Assembly: GCA_037127255.1 (NCBI GenBank)
Contig: JBANSL010000004.1
Location: forward strand, 22,885,967 to 22,949,966
Length of the DNA: 64,000 bases
Direction of reading: 5' to 3'
From: Persicaria tinctoria
Taxonomy: Eukaryota; Streptophyta; Magnoliopsida; Caryophyllales; Polygonaceae
The number at the start of each line of letters is the position of its first letter. The stretch's first letter is position 1. The position numbers were made by a program, and so were the translations under genes. The notes below the pieces were generated by a model. The model made no database searches. It was not told where the DNA came from and worked only from the letters and a program-made list of their open reading frames with translations. Of this stretch, positions 44,026 through 54,180 are shown piece by piece.

Positions 44026-47000
44026 CTACCACTGGAGGAGCAGGCTGATCCTATGCCGGAAGACGGTCAGGACGATCAGGCCCGTAACCAGGAGTACCGC
44101 GATTACACTCCCGAATTTGCTACATCCCAGACGTGGACCAATCGCGACGATCTCCTACAACACTGTCGTGGCACAACATTAAAGCTTAATATGGTTTTGA
44201 CAATTAAGCGTTCTTGAGGGAGCACTCCTACAAGGCGTGGGAGTCTATTGCTTGCATGTGAGAAGTACGGCCAGTACACTCCTCGTAAGAGACCGCGAGT
44301 ATCCGGAGATGACGCAAGCAGGAACACGCGCAGAGCTGTTTTGAAGATAGAGGGGTGTCTGTTTGCATTGTCTGGCGTGGAGTTCAAACGGGGCGAATGG
44401 GGCCTGGACGTTATTCATGGCAAGCACAACCATCTACTCCCCGGTGCGTTGGACGGTCACCCGTACGTCGGACGGATGGATACAGATGAAAGAGACACTA
44501 CGTTGGCCCTTACCGTCGCTGGTACCCCACCAAAACCGATTTTAGCTACATTGAAGATGACAGCTGACGCACGACAGAAGTTGAACTTCACATCGCGGCG
44601 CCAAGTGTACAACGCGAGAGCAAAGTTTAAAGCTGAAGCGAGAGGAGATCGAACAGTCTCCCATGAAGCACTCCGCATTTTGCGGGATAAGGGTTACTAC
44701 TACTTTACGAGGAGATCCCTTGACGATCCCAACAGGCTTCAAGATCTATTCATCGCCCATACAGACGCTCGCCATCTTCTAGCCATGTTTCCATACGTCG
44801 TCCTCGTCGATAGTACATACCGGACGAATGCGTAAGTTTCTATACACACTTATTCTTTTACCCCTTCGTGTGAGTTTCTATATACAGGGTATGCGAACTC
44901 AAATATTTCATTGTGCAGTTACGGGATCCCTTTGTGTGAGTTCGTTGGATTTACTTGCACAAAGAAGAACTTCGTCATCGGGTTCTGCTTCATGTCGCAC
45001 GAGAACACAGATACGTACATTTGGGCGTTGAGGCAGCTCGTTTAACTCATGCGAGGTAATCTTCCTAACGTTGTTGTCACTGATCGAGAGTTGGGGTTGA
45101 TTGCGGCGCTACGAGAAGTTCTTCCCAATGTCAGGCATATGTTGTGCACAGTGCACGTCCTCCGACGATGCGAAGAAGCTGCTTTCCAGAAGTCAAAGAA
45201 TCTTGATGTTGCTAGGCGTTTCAAGAACGCATGTGTTGGCTTGTTCCAATCCAGATCGGTTGAAACTTTTGCCGCTAGAAGGAGGGATATGCATGCAGAG
45301 TGGGGGCATATCGAAGGGCTTATGCCGTATTTGGAGCCGACGTGGTTACGAGATTACTCGGAGCAGATAGTTCGTGCATGGACAGACGCAATCCAGCATT
45401 TTGGTACGACCACGACGAACAGGTGCGCCTACGTTTTCATTATAAAATTCATTATACACGTAATTTGTTTACGTATAACGATCTTCACCTGCGAGTCTCA
45501 CTTATCTTTTAGGGTTGAGGCTACTCAGTTTGTGTTGAAAAAGACCTTAAACTCTGCAGTCGGTGATTTCACTCACGTGATAAACACAATCGATCTGATG
45601 ATGGCGGACCAAATATGGGAGGTGAATAATACATTGGGGAGAGCGAACAACACTTGGCCTACAGACTCCCACGACCTATGGATTTTCGACCGAATTCGGA
45701 ATATTGTGTCGAAGGAATGTTTCAACTTGTTGTTCGAAATCTACACAAAGATGGAAGCCGAGCCACCGTCGCAACCATGAAGAGATGCATACTGGAGGGA
45801 CGTCTACGGTCTTCCATGCACACATGACATGCAAGCTTGTCAAGACACGCAGATACCCATCAAACCATCCCAGATACACATTTTTTGGAAGCAATTGGAT
45901 TTCAAGAGGCCTCATGTTGACAACGTCCAGGATAACACTCCCCTCAGCAGAGCTGATGTGGACATGTCGTGCATGATCAGTTTGTTCCAGAGCGGAGCTA
46001 TGGACGAGGATACTCGTTGGAGAATTGTGTCGGCATTCAACGACGGGGATCGTCCCTCCCAGACACCGTTGACCACCCCTGACCCAGAGGACCGTAGACC
46101 GCCCGGGAGACCGAGGACTCGCCACGCCTGTCAGACGAACCCTCTACCTTGGGAACGTGAGCGTGCTCGGGCTCAACGTCGGGCAGATAGACAGGCGACC
46201 ACTGGATCCGCACGAGGGCGAGGCCGGGGTCGGGGTCAACCGGCATCAAACGAAACAGATGACGTGGAAGGTACTGAGGAGGCCACTGGGTCCAACGACA
46301 TTTCCATCGACGACCCTCCTAGGGGCCGAGGAGTAGGCAGAGGACGAGGACGGGGTCGTGGAAGGGGACGTGGACGAGGTCGATCAGCGTCGGAGCCAGC
46401 TCCGGAGATTGTAGGTGACATTCCAACACCAACACCTACGACGCTTCCACCACAGAATCTACCTCGAGTAGAATTCAATTGGGGCACTGGCAACATCGAC
46501 GAATTCATGATTACTTTCGTACGAGCCGTCACAAATGTTGCAGGTGATGGTCACTGTGGGTATAGGTCTTTTGCTTGTCTTCTGAACTTGGGACAAGACG
46601 CATGGCCTCGAGTTCGACGAGAGCTGGCCGTTGAGTTGCAGGTGCATTCAGCTCGGTACCATTACTATCCGGCCTTAGATGAGTTCATCATGAGGGTCAA
46701 CTATTTCGGCACGTGTCATGATGCTACGTATTGGATGGAGATTCCGATCATGGGCGAGGTGTTTGCCACGCTTCACCAGCGTCCTTTGGTGATTTTGTCA
46801 CAGATGATGCCTATGTTGTGCCTACCTCTGTACGCCACCGGTGGCCCGTCAGTACCGGCCTATGAGGAGCTAGATGGAATAGCTTTAGTCGGCAACAACA
46901 ACCATTTCGTTCTGGTACGTTTCGTATTTCATATTCATTAATTTGTTACTGTTTTGTTTCTCTTTTCTAATGTCAATATTCACCTTGTATTCACAGATTT

Positions 47001-47155
47001 GGTTGTTGCCTGGTTCACCTCTTCCTCCAGTCTACGTCACATGGACACGACATCACGATCGCACGGTCGACGGTTGGGAAGAGCAGTTTGCAGTGAGGAT
47101 TGCACGATATAGAGCATACCGCCGTCGTGATGGTGGTCGTCCCCTATCGTATTAG
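44026..47155 (+). pseudogene. MULE transposase fused to an OTU cysteine-protease domain
   Basis: Exons start at 44026; introns 44832-44918, 45423-45512 and 46915-46996 are small and GT-AG. In order come a FAR1-like N-terminal region (TWTNRDDLLQHCRG, LLACEKYGQY, HNHLLPG), a MULE DDE core (VVLVDSTYRTNA, then VVVTDRELGLIAALRE and HMLCTVHVLRRCEEAA), and a SWIM-type zinc-finger tail (GLPCTHDM). Next is a GRGRGRG-rich linker, and then an OTU domain: AGDGHCGYRSFA with candidate catalytic Asp and Cys (Cys codon 46555-46557), and NNNHFVLV with the His. Three in-frame stops interrupt it: TGA 44215-44217, TAA 45043-45045 and TGA 45778-45780. The OTU part is intact. The N-terminal exon was not resolved (candidate ATG 43713). 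Transposase-OTU fusions are known in plant MULEs, often misnamed in databases. Confidence 0.9.
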
Positions 47156-47381
47156 CACTTTCCACTTTCTGGTGTCATTTTTCGGACTTCATATGTTGAA
47201 TTGGGTTGTATCTTTTTCGTACTCCATATTTTCGTCATCGAGGATATTTATCGCACTTTCGTTTTAATCAATGTTTATGCAATATCATCTTCCTTTTGAA
47301 TTTAACATATGAGTTTTTTCAGATCACGACTTTTATTAAAAGTTAATTCCACTGTAGTAGGATAGCCCACCGTAGTGTCGG

Positions 47382-47645
47382 CGTATACCGCATACCCAAG
47401 CGGTGTGTACCGGTCCGTATCGGTCCGCTCAGCTCCTCCAAATAGTTACGCGCAATCTCAGTTATCCGATACCCACCGCATACCCATGCGGTGGGGTTGT
47501 AACGGAACGGGGGTACTCACCGCATATGTATGCGGTGAGCCACCATACGGTTGGTGGTACCGCATATACATGCGGTGAGCCACCGCATGTATATGCGGTA
47601 GGTGCGTTGACCGTCATTAAATCACCGCATAGGTATGCGGTGATT
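47382..47645. repeat. Right palindrome cluster of the MULE
   Basis: Six units, such as ACCGCATATGTATGCGGT, ACCGCATATACATGCGGT and ACCGCATAGGTATGCGGT, end just inside the right terminal repeat. Confidence 0.88.
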
Positions 47646-48340
47646 AGCGGTGGAAATAGTAAAAATTAGCGGTGTAGATATCGTTTCCGATATTTTACTT
47701 TACTTTTTAAAAAACATCATCATTGCACTAACTTTTACATAAATTTTATTATTTTTTAACACCCACTACACATTTTAACCAATCAAATTATTTTAAAAAG
47801 TCAACAACACACAAACCAATACAAATTATTACTATAACTTTCTACCTAGAAAACATAAAAGCCCATCTATTGTTGACTTACCTCTAAAAACTCATGTATT
47901 ATTGGGCGGAGGGAGTAATAAATAAAGTGTCAAAACTTCGCGAGAATTCGACACGTTTTCCATTTCTTCATGTATTATTTGGGTACAGTTACATATGAAT
48001 AAAATGCACCAATGCACTATATATAACTATTTGGTTTCAATGGATAGTTATTGAATTGATCGAACAGTGTAATAACTATCTGTTACAATACGAGAGGGGG
48101 ATTCGATCGAATTTGTAATATATTGATCAATATATATCATTATTACCGGCTAACCAGCTAATAAGGTTTGACGAAATAACTATCTATTGCAAATTTCCAA
48201 TCCAATAACTTGGTGAAGAAATAAGAATTGTGTTGAGTTTGTATGTATATGTGCAGTTTACCTCCAAAGGTAAGAGTGCTAGTAAAACGAATAATACGGT
48301 GCAACGGTGAAACGAATATGATGTTATTCATATGGATTAT

Positions 48341-48660
48341 GGAGAGCATCCGAAATAAGTATTTCGATCTCTCAAGAGGTCATCCAGGCTCTTGTGACTG
48401 CATTCATGATTGCGAGACAATTGCCTTCCACAACAAGTCTTCGAATACCCCTCTTCCGAGCCTCTAATACCATTCTGAGCTGCAATCCAACAACCTTTGC
48501 TTGTAATGCTGACACCTTCCCACATCTTTTGGCATCGCAAGCGATCATTCTTCCTTCGTCGTCTCTAATCAAGAAACCTACAGAAGCGCACCCGAAAGAG
48601 ATTTTAGCACCATCAAAATTGAGCTTGAAACTATCTTCCTCGGGGTTTCGCGGCGAAACC
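48341..48660 (-). pseudogene. LINE RNase H-like fragment, left arm
   Basis: The minus-strand copy of the right-arm domain: GFLIRDDEGRMIACDAKRCG and RKRGIRRLVVEGNC are readable across two frames. The VEGD Asp has become Asn. It is truncated at its C-terminal side near 48341. Confidence 0.75.
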
Positions 48661-48748
48661 CCGAGGAAGAGTAATCCTCGCCAAAGAAATATTATTAGAT
48701 GGCGAAACTTTCGCCATCTAATAATATTTCATTGGCGAGGATTACTCT
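48635..48748. repeat. Two stacked hairpins in the left arm
   Basis: Hairpin 1: arms 48635-48650 and 48654-48669, a perfect 16-bp stem with loop CGG. Hairpin 2: arms 48668-48707 and 48709-48748, a 40-bp stem with one mismatch and a 1-nt loop. Both are local inverted copies of sequence present once in the right arm. Confidence 0.93.
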
Positions 48749-49115
48749 TTGGTTTGTTTGTTCTTATGTTTAGGTCTTCTTTTCATCTAGATCAACCTGT
48801 GTGGTTCATCTAGATCAACTTGTTTGGTTCTTGGCGAGGGTGAGATGGATTAACGATACATTTTTTAGGCATGTTTTGAACCACGGTGCCATTATGTCAT
48901 ACCCAAATGTCCTCTTTATTATCCAAAGGGATACAATTTGGTGGTAGATCAACACGATTTGACACTATCCAAATCTTTACCTTCTTTTTTTAAAAAAGTG
49001 AAAAGATTGTAAGTTGCTAACTACTCCGTACTGTTTACTTTTTTAGGAACACTATTTTTTTTTTGGGAACACTCTTTATTATTTAAGGCAAAAGTTCACT
49101 AGTATTTGGATGGAG

Positions 49116-49478
49116 GGAAGAGTTCTAATGAAATGAATAATACGGTGTAACGGTGAAACGAATGAATATTACGTCATATTCAAATGAATATTATTTTATA
49201 TGACTATGTAAATATGAGTATATGAATATGATATTATATATATATATTCAAATAACATAAAATGAATAACATCATATTCATATTGACACACCATAATATT
49301 CACATATTCATATCCAAATAATGTTATATTCATATACCCATATTTACATCATACTCATAATCACACAACATAATATTCATATTTTCATAGTCATATAAAA
49401 TAATATTCATGTAAATATGACGTAATATTCATTTGTTTCACCGTTACACCGTATTATTCATTTCATTAGAACTCTTCC
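49116..49478. mobile_element. Palindromic MITE at the centre of the inverted repeat
   Basis: GGAAGAGTTCTAATGAAATG at the left and its reverse complement at the right enclose an AT-rich loop of TATGAATAT-like words. The sequence AATAATACGGTGYAACGGTG also occurs alone at 48285-48310, so it is a dispersed repeat. TSD not resolved. Confidence 0.55.
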
Positions 49479-49890
49479 CTCCATCCAAATACTAGTGAAC
49501 TTTTGCCTTAAATAATAAATAGTGTTCCCAAAAAAACAAATAGTGTTCCTGAAAAAGTAAACAATACGGAGTAGTTAGCAACTTACAAGTATTTCACTTT
49601 TTTTTTAAAAAGAAGGTAAAGATTTGGATGGTGTCAAATCGTGTTGATCTACTACCCAATTGTATCCCTTTGGATAATAGAGAGGACATTTGGGTATGAC
49701 ATAATGGCAATGTGGTTCAAAACATGCCTAAAAAATATATCGCTAATCCATCTTACCCTCGCCAAGAAAACAAGCTGATCTAGATGAACCAAACAGGTTG
49801 ATCTAGATGAAAATAAGACCTAAACATAAGAACAATCAAACCAAAGAGTAATCCTCGCCAAAGAAATATTATTAGATGGCGAAACCCCGA

Positions 49891-50367
49891 GGAAGATAGT
49901 TTCAAGCTCAATTTTGATGGTGCTAAAATCTCTTTTGGGTGCGCTTCTGTAGGTTTCTTGATTAGAGACGACGAAGGAAGATTGATCGCTTGCGATGCCA
50001 AAAAATGTGGGAAGGTGTCGGCATTACAGGCAAAGGTTGTTGGATTGCAGCTCGGAATGGTATTAGAGGCTCGGAAGAGGGGTATTCGAAGACTTGTTGT
50101 GGAAGGCGATTGTCTCGCAATCATGAATGCGGTCACAAGAGCCTGGATGACCTCTTGGGAGATCGAAATGCTTATTTTGGATGCTCTCCTTATGCTTGGA
50201 TCCTTTTAGACGGTTTCTATTTCCTACATCTTCAAGGAGGCCAACAGGGCGGCCAATGGTCTTGCTCACTTGGCTTTGGCGCCCGATTCTTTCTCTTGGA
50301 GATCCGACCTTGAGTTCCAGACTCTCGTCCGCAATGACACTCTTGGGTGGTGGTACAACCGTGATTG
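49891..50367 (+). pseudogene. LINE RNase H-like (RVT_3) domain, right arm
   Basis: Reads FKLNFDGAKISFG, GFLIRDDEGRLIACDAKKCG, then RRLVVEGDCLAIMNAV and, after an in-frame TAG at 50207-50209, FKEANRAANGLAHLAL to a stop at 50365-50367. This is the C-terminal RNase H domain common to plant L1 LINEs. The Asp residues of FDGA and VEGD are kept, but the usual Glu after the Leu-Gln stretch is Lys (QAKVVGLQ), so activity is unlikely. No reverse transcriptase precedes it. Confidence 0.82.
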
Positions 50368-50483
50368 ACACACCCTAGCTAAATTTTCGCCTTGTAAAAA
50401 AACCACCAAAATATTACTATGTACTAAGTATTATGTTTTAGAGTCGACAATTATTTTTATGTAAGCATGTTAAAAATTATTTT

Positions 50484-52480
50484 ATGGTGACCGATTGTGA
50501 GGAGGAGAGGGTTTATCATTTGGTGGAGTACAAGCAGGCTAAGAAGATAGCTAAGGTGACCGTTGACAAGGCTAAGGATAGGGCTTTCGAGAGAATGTGC
50601 AAAGCTCTGGACGAGAAGGGCGGGGAAAGACTCCTGCTCGCCCTGGCTGGTGCTAGAGAACGAAGGAGTAGGGACTTGGGAAGAGCTTATTGTGTCAAAG
50701 ATAAGTTGGGCACGGTGCTAGTGGATGAGCTTCATATTCAACAGAGATGGAAAAGCTATTTCGCTGAGCTTCTCAATGAGGACTATAGATCATCTGATTA
50801 TTTACCCAGGGGTTCAAGCAAAACCAGTTTCTGTAGACGCGTATCTTTTTAAGAAGTGAAGAGTAGGAGGGCAGTGGGTCCGGATGAGATTCTAGTTGAA
50901 GTGTGGAAGTGCATAGGGCTGAGGGGTTTTGAATGACTTATACAACTCTTTAACATTATTCTCAGAACAGCAAGGATGCTAGAAGAGTGGAGGCGTAGCA
51001 AGTTAGTCCATTTATACAAGAACAAGGGTGACATGCAACAATGCGGGAATTACAGAGGTATTAAGCTCCTTAGCCATGCAATGAAGATATGGGAAAGAGT
51101 TATTGAGCTGAGGTTGCGAAAGGTTATTTGCGTGATCGAGAACCAGTTTGGTTTTATGCCAAGACGATCAACTACAGATGCGTTACATTTGATGCGGAGA
51201 CTGGTAGAGAAATACATGGAAAGGAAAAAGAATTTGCACATGGTCTTTATTGATTTAGATAAAGCGTACGATAAAGTACCGAGAGTGCTCATTTGGGAAC
51301 GTTTGGACGCCAAGGATGTTTCAGACACATACATCAAGATCATCAAAGACATGTACGAAGGTTCCATGACTAGTGTTTATACCTTTGTAAGGGACATTGA
51401 GTACTTCCCGGTGAGGGTAGGGCTTCATCAAGGATCGACCCTTAGCCCTTTCCTATTCACCTTGATTATGGACGTGGTGTCGGGACCTATTCAAGATGAG
51501 GTCCCGTGGTGTATGTTGTTTGTGGGCGACATTGTATTAGCAGTTGAGGCGAGAGATGAGGTAAGTAGTAACTTAGAACGTTGGAGAGAGATGTTGGAAG
51601 GCAGGGGCTTCAAGCTGAGCAGAACAAAGACATAATATTTGGAGTTCAGGCTGGGAGGAGAGGGAGAAGCGGACTAGGATGTGATGCTTAAAAAGGCAGT
51701 TTTAAATACTTAGGATTGGTCATGCAGAGTGATGGAGGCGTGGAAAAAGATATTGGACATCGAATTCAAGTAGGGTGGCAGAAGTATAGGGATGCTTCAA
51801 GAGTCCTGTGCGATAGGAAAGTGCCCCAAAAATTCAATGAAAAATTCTAAAAAGTGGTGGTCAGACCTGCAATCTTATATGGGCCCGAGTGTTAGGCGAC
51901 AACGAAAGCGCAAGAACAGAGACTTATGATGGCAGAGATGAGGATGGTCAGACGGATGAATGGTTGTACTAGACATGACAGGATCAGAAATGAGGTTATC
52001 CACGAAAAGGTAGGGGTAAGCAGTGTTCGAGATAAGTTACGGGAGGCAGGGCTTCTTTGGTTTGGTCAGTGCGTAGGTGTGATAATTTGGATATTGACAG
52101 AGTAAGACGAAGCGGAGGGGGACCAAAGAAAAATTAGAGAGAGGTGATCAGACAAGATTTTACCTTTTTGAATCTTAACGAGAGCATGATACAATGGGAT
52201 AAGGCGCAGTGGAGGAGCATCATCCAGGTCAGAGAGGGTTGAGTTAGGACTCAGAGGAGTGGCAAAAATCGTATCCTTTCACCCGTTTCTCACATAATGC
52301 ATTTCCTAGTCTCCTCTATTTGTTTGTTATACTTTTATCTTTGGATGTGTTATGAGTTCACGCGGGTGTTTGGGCCGCTAGGAACCATTCTCTCGACTTG
52401 GTCAGGGAAATGGTGCGTACAACTTGGTCCCCCAAACCCTGCTCATGTGGGATAAGCTGGGAATGTTGTTTTTGTTGTAT
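50484..52480 (+). pseudogene. RTE-type LINE, 5'-truncated reverse transcriptase
   Basis: A helical linker (EYKQAKKIAKVTVDKAKDRA) and SRRAVGPDEILVEVWKC lead into the reverse transcriptase: NYRGIKLLSHAMKIWERVIE, QFGFMPRRSTTDALHLMRRL, VFIDLDKAYDKVPR and GLHQGSTLSPFLFTLIMDVV. The active-site motif, normally FADD, reads FVGD, so one catalytic Asp is lost. In-frame stops lie at 50850 and about 50935, and after 51635. Decayed downstream sequence runs to GGGATAAGCTGGGAATGTTG and a TTG-rich tail (about 52470), the typical 3' end of plant RTE elements. The endonuclease is missing: the copy starts near 50478, as after incomplete reverse transcription. Confidence 0.9.
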
Positions 52481-52954
52481 CATCTTTTAAATCTATATCT
52501 ATATCTATATACATTCTTAAAACAAAACAATTTTTCCCCTCCTTTTCCCTATCTATATCTATATTAATTTATAGGTGAATTAGTAACAAATACCCTATTT
52601 TCATATTCCAGTTGTAAAAATACCTATGTTTAAAAACAATTGAACACACATATGAAACTTTGCAAAAATACCCTATTAAATTAGCAAAACTAACCCAACA
52701 TCCAAAAATTTCAGAAAATAAGAAAAGGCAAACTCTATTTGGTATTTATCCCTTTTCTTTTATATTGAAATTCTATTAAATGATGAAAATAAAGTAAAAA
52801 GAATTAAAATTTAACAAAAAAAAACTAGTCCATATCCTAGCATCCCAAGCCTTCGCTTCCTCGATCACTTGATGATCGACAATCAAGAGGATCGAGAAAC
52901 GACACCGATGGTATCACCTATCGACTCCGGCTCGTCGCCCTCACCCTTCGGCTC

Positions 52955-53250
52955 GTCATTGTAATTAATCTAGTAGCTATGATTTATGTTAAAACCGTAT
53001 CGTTAATCCATCTCACCTCGATTATTGCTTCCATCCTATAAGTGTTAATATTTGGTTTGTCACTATGGACAATTGGACATACATCCTGTTAAAGTGATAA
53101 TGCTATGGTGTGTAGACACACGTATTGACATTTCTTTTCTAATTAGGGTTAATAATCTGGCAGTTATGATTTAGGATATAATTGTATCTTTTGCCTCTCT
53201 CCGATTATTGCTTCCATCTTGTCAGTGTTTAAGTTTTATTTTGTCATCAT
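52955..53250 (+). repeat. Diverged direct repeat, ~190-bp period
   Basis: AGCTATGATTTATG...CGATTATTGCTTCCATCCT (from ~52970) recurs as AGTTATGATTTAGG...CGATTATTGCTTCCATCTT (from ~53160). Between 52490 and 53400 I see no gene. Confidence 0.55.
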
Positions 53251-53406
53251 CAACATTCGTCCTATCAAACTGAAAATTTTATGGCGTATATATTGACGTT
53301 CCTTTTCTAATCCCTTAACTTTTCTTTTAATTCAAAATTCTCCTATTAAACATTTTAATATTTAAATTTAAAGGTAAAATCATCGCTTATTTTTAGCACA
53401 AATGAC

Positions 53407-54028
53407 TAGACCTGTCAATCGGATCATTCGGGTCTGGTTTGGGTCGGGTCATTCAGGTTTCGGGTAAAACGGGTTTCGGGTAAATGAGCCTCGGGTAGAT
53501 CCGAGTTAACTCAAGATCGGGTTTGGCCCGGTTTCGGGTCAAATCGGGTCAATTTCGGGTTTGTCAAGTTTTTTTATTTTTTAATAAAAATTAGTATTTT
53601 CATGAATTTATAAATAAATAAATAATAATAATATATAATTATAAATAAATAAATTATAATAATATATAATTATAAATTAATTAATTATAATAATATATAA
53701 TTATAAATTAATTAATTTTAATAATATATAATTATAAACTAATTAATTTTAACAATATATAATTATAAATTAATTAATTTTATTAATATATTAATTACGA
53801 AACTTACGATAATATGACTTTTAGATTTTCTTGGCTTTTTATTAATTAGTAAAAGTATTGTTTTAACAAATCGGGCGGGTCAGTCGGTTCACCGGGTCGA
53901 AACCCATTTAACCCAGAAAAATATCGGGTTTTCGGGTTCGGGTCCAAAAAGTTTTACGGGTCAAAATTTTCGGGTCTTGACCCAAAAAATTCCGGGCATT
54001 CGGGTCCGGTTATGTTTTGACAAGTCCA
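53407..54028. mobile_element. hAT-type MITE, perfect 8-bp TSD
   Basis: CAAATGAC lies at 53399-53406 and 54029-54036. The ends are TAGACCTGTCAAT and, inverted, TGGACTTGTCAAA, followed by many CGGGT / ACCCG words. The centre (53620-53775) holds about four tandem copies of an AT-only ~33-bp unit (AATATATAATTATAAATTAA). No ORF. Confidence 0.87.
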
Positions 54029-54180
54029 CAAATGACCCACCTAGCCTATTTTTGCTATTCTGTAAAAATGGGTATATTGATCAAATTGGCCTAATTTATA
54101 ATAGATAATTGAAATTAATGAGAAACATTTAATGAGGTGGCATACTCCCCTTAATATATAATTATTTTTGAAGTTATTAC

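Larger units (their letters stand above)
42014..47689 (+). mobile_element. Mutator-like element encoding a transposase-OTU protein
   Basis: ATATTTTAC flanks the element exactly (42005-42013 and 47690-47698), the 9-bp duplication of Mutator elements. The ends (GGGGTATGATATGTACACCG, and inverted CGGAAACGATATCTACACCG) run on into a shared CTAATTTTTACTATTT block. Inside lie three clusters of a palindromic motif, a small spliced ORF (42504-42760), a minus-strand ORF (42984-43412) and the transposase gene (44026-47155). Fragments of the same family flank the LTR element at 2986-3227 and 11683-11790. The clean TSD suggests a fairly recent insertion. Confidence 0.93.
41964..47915. mobile_element. Stowaway-type MITE interrupted by the MULE
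   Basis: The left end CTCACTCCGTCCTAAAATAT (41964) and the right end ATTATTGGGCGGAGGGAG (to 47915) are inverted copies of the Stowaway terminus. Each is flanked by TA (41962-41963 and 47916-47917). Removing the MULE (42014-47689 plus one TSD copy) leaves a ~267-bp Stowaway element. Confidence 0.78.
48341..50192. repeat. Giant inverted repeat (arms ~0.9 kb)
   Basis: 48341-49296 is a near reverse complement of 49297-50192. RNase H-coding sequence (48341-48650 against 49890-50190), the middle blocks and the central MITE all match outward from a centre near 49297. The left arm has ~85 extra bases at 48651-48735, copied in inverted orientation. The arms differ by scattered substitutions, so this is an old duplication rather than an assembly artefact. 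Confidence 0.88.

Noticed and set aside
46236..46532. Minus-strand Arg/Pro-rich frame
   Set aside because: Shadow of the GRG-rich linker of the transposase on the plus strand.
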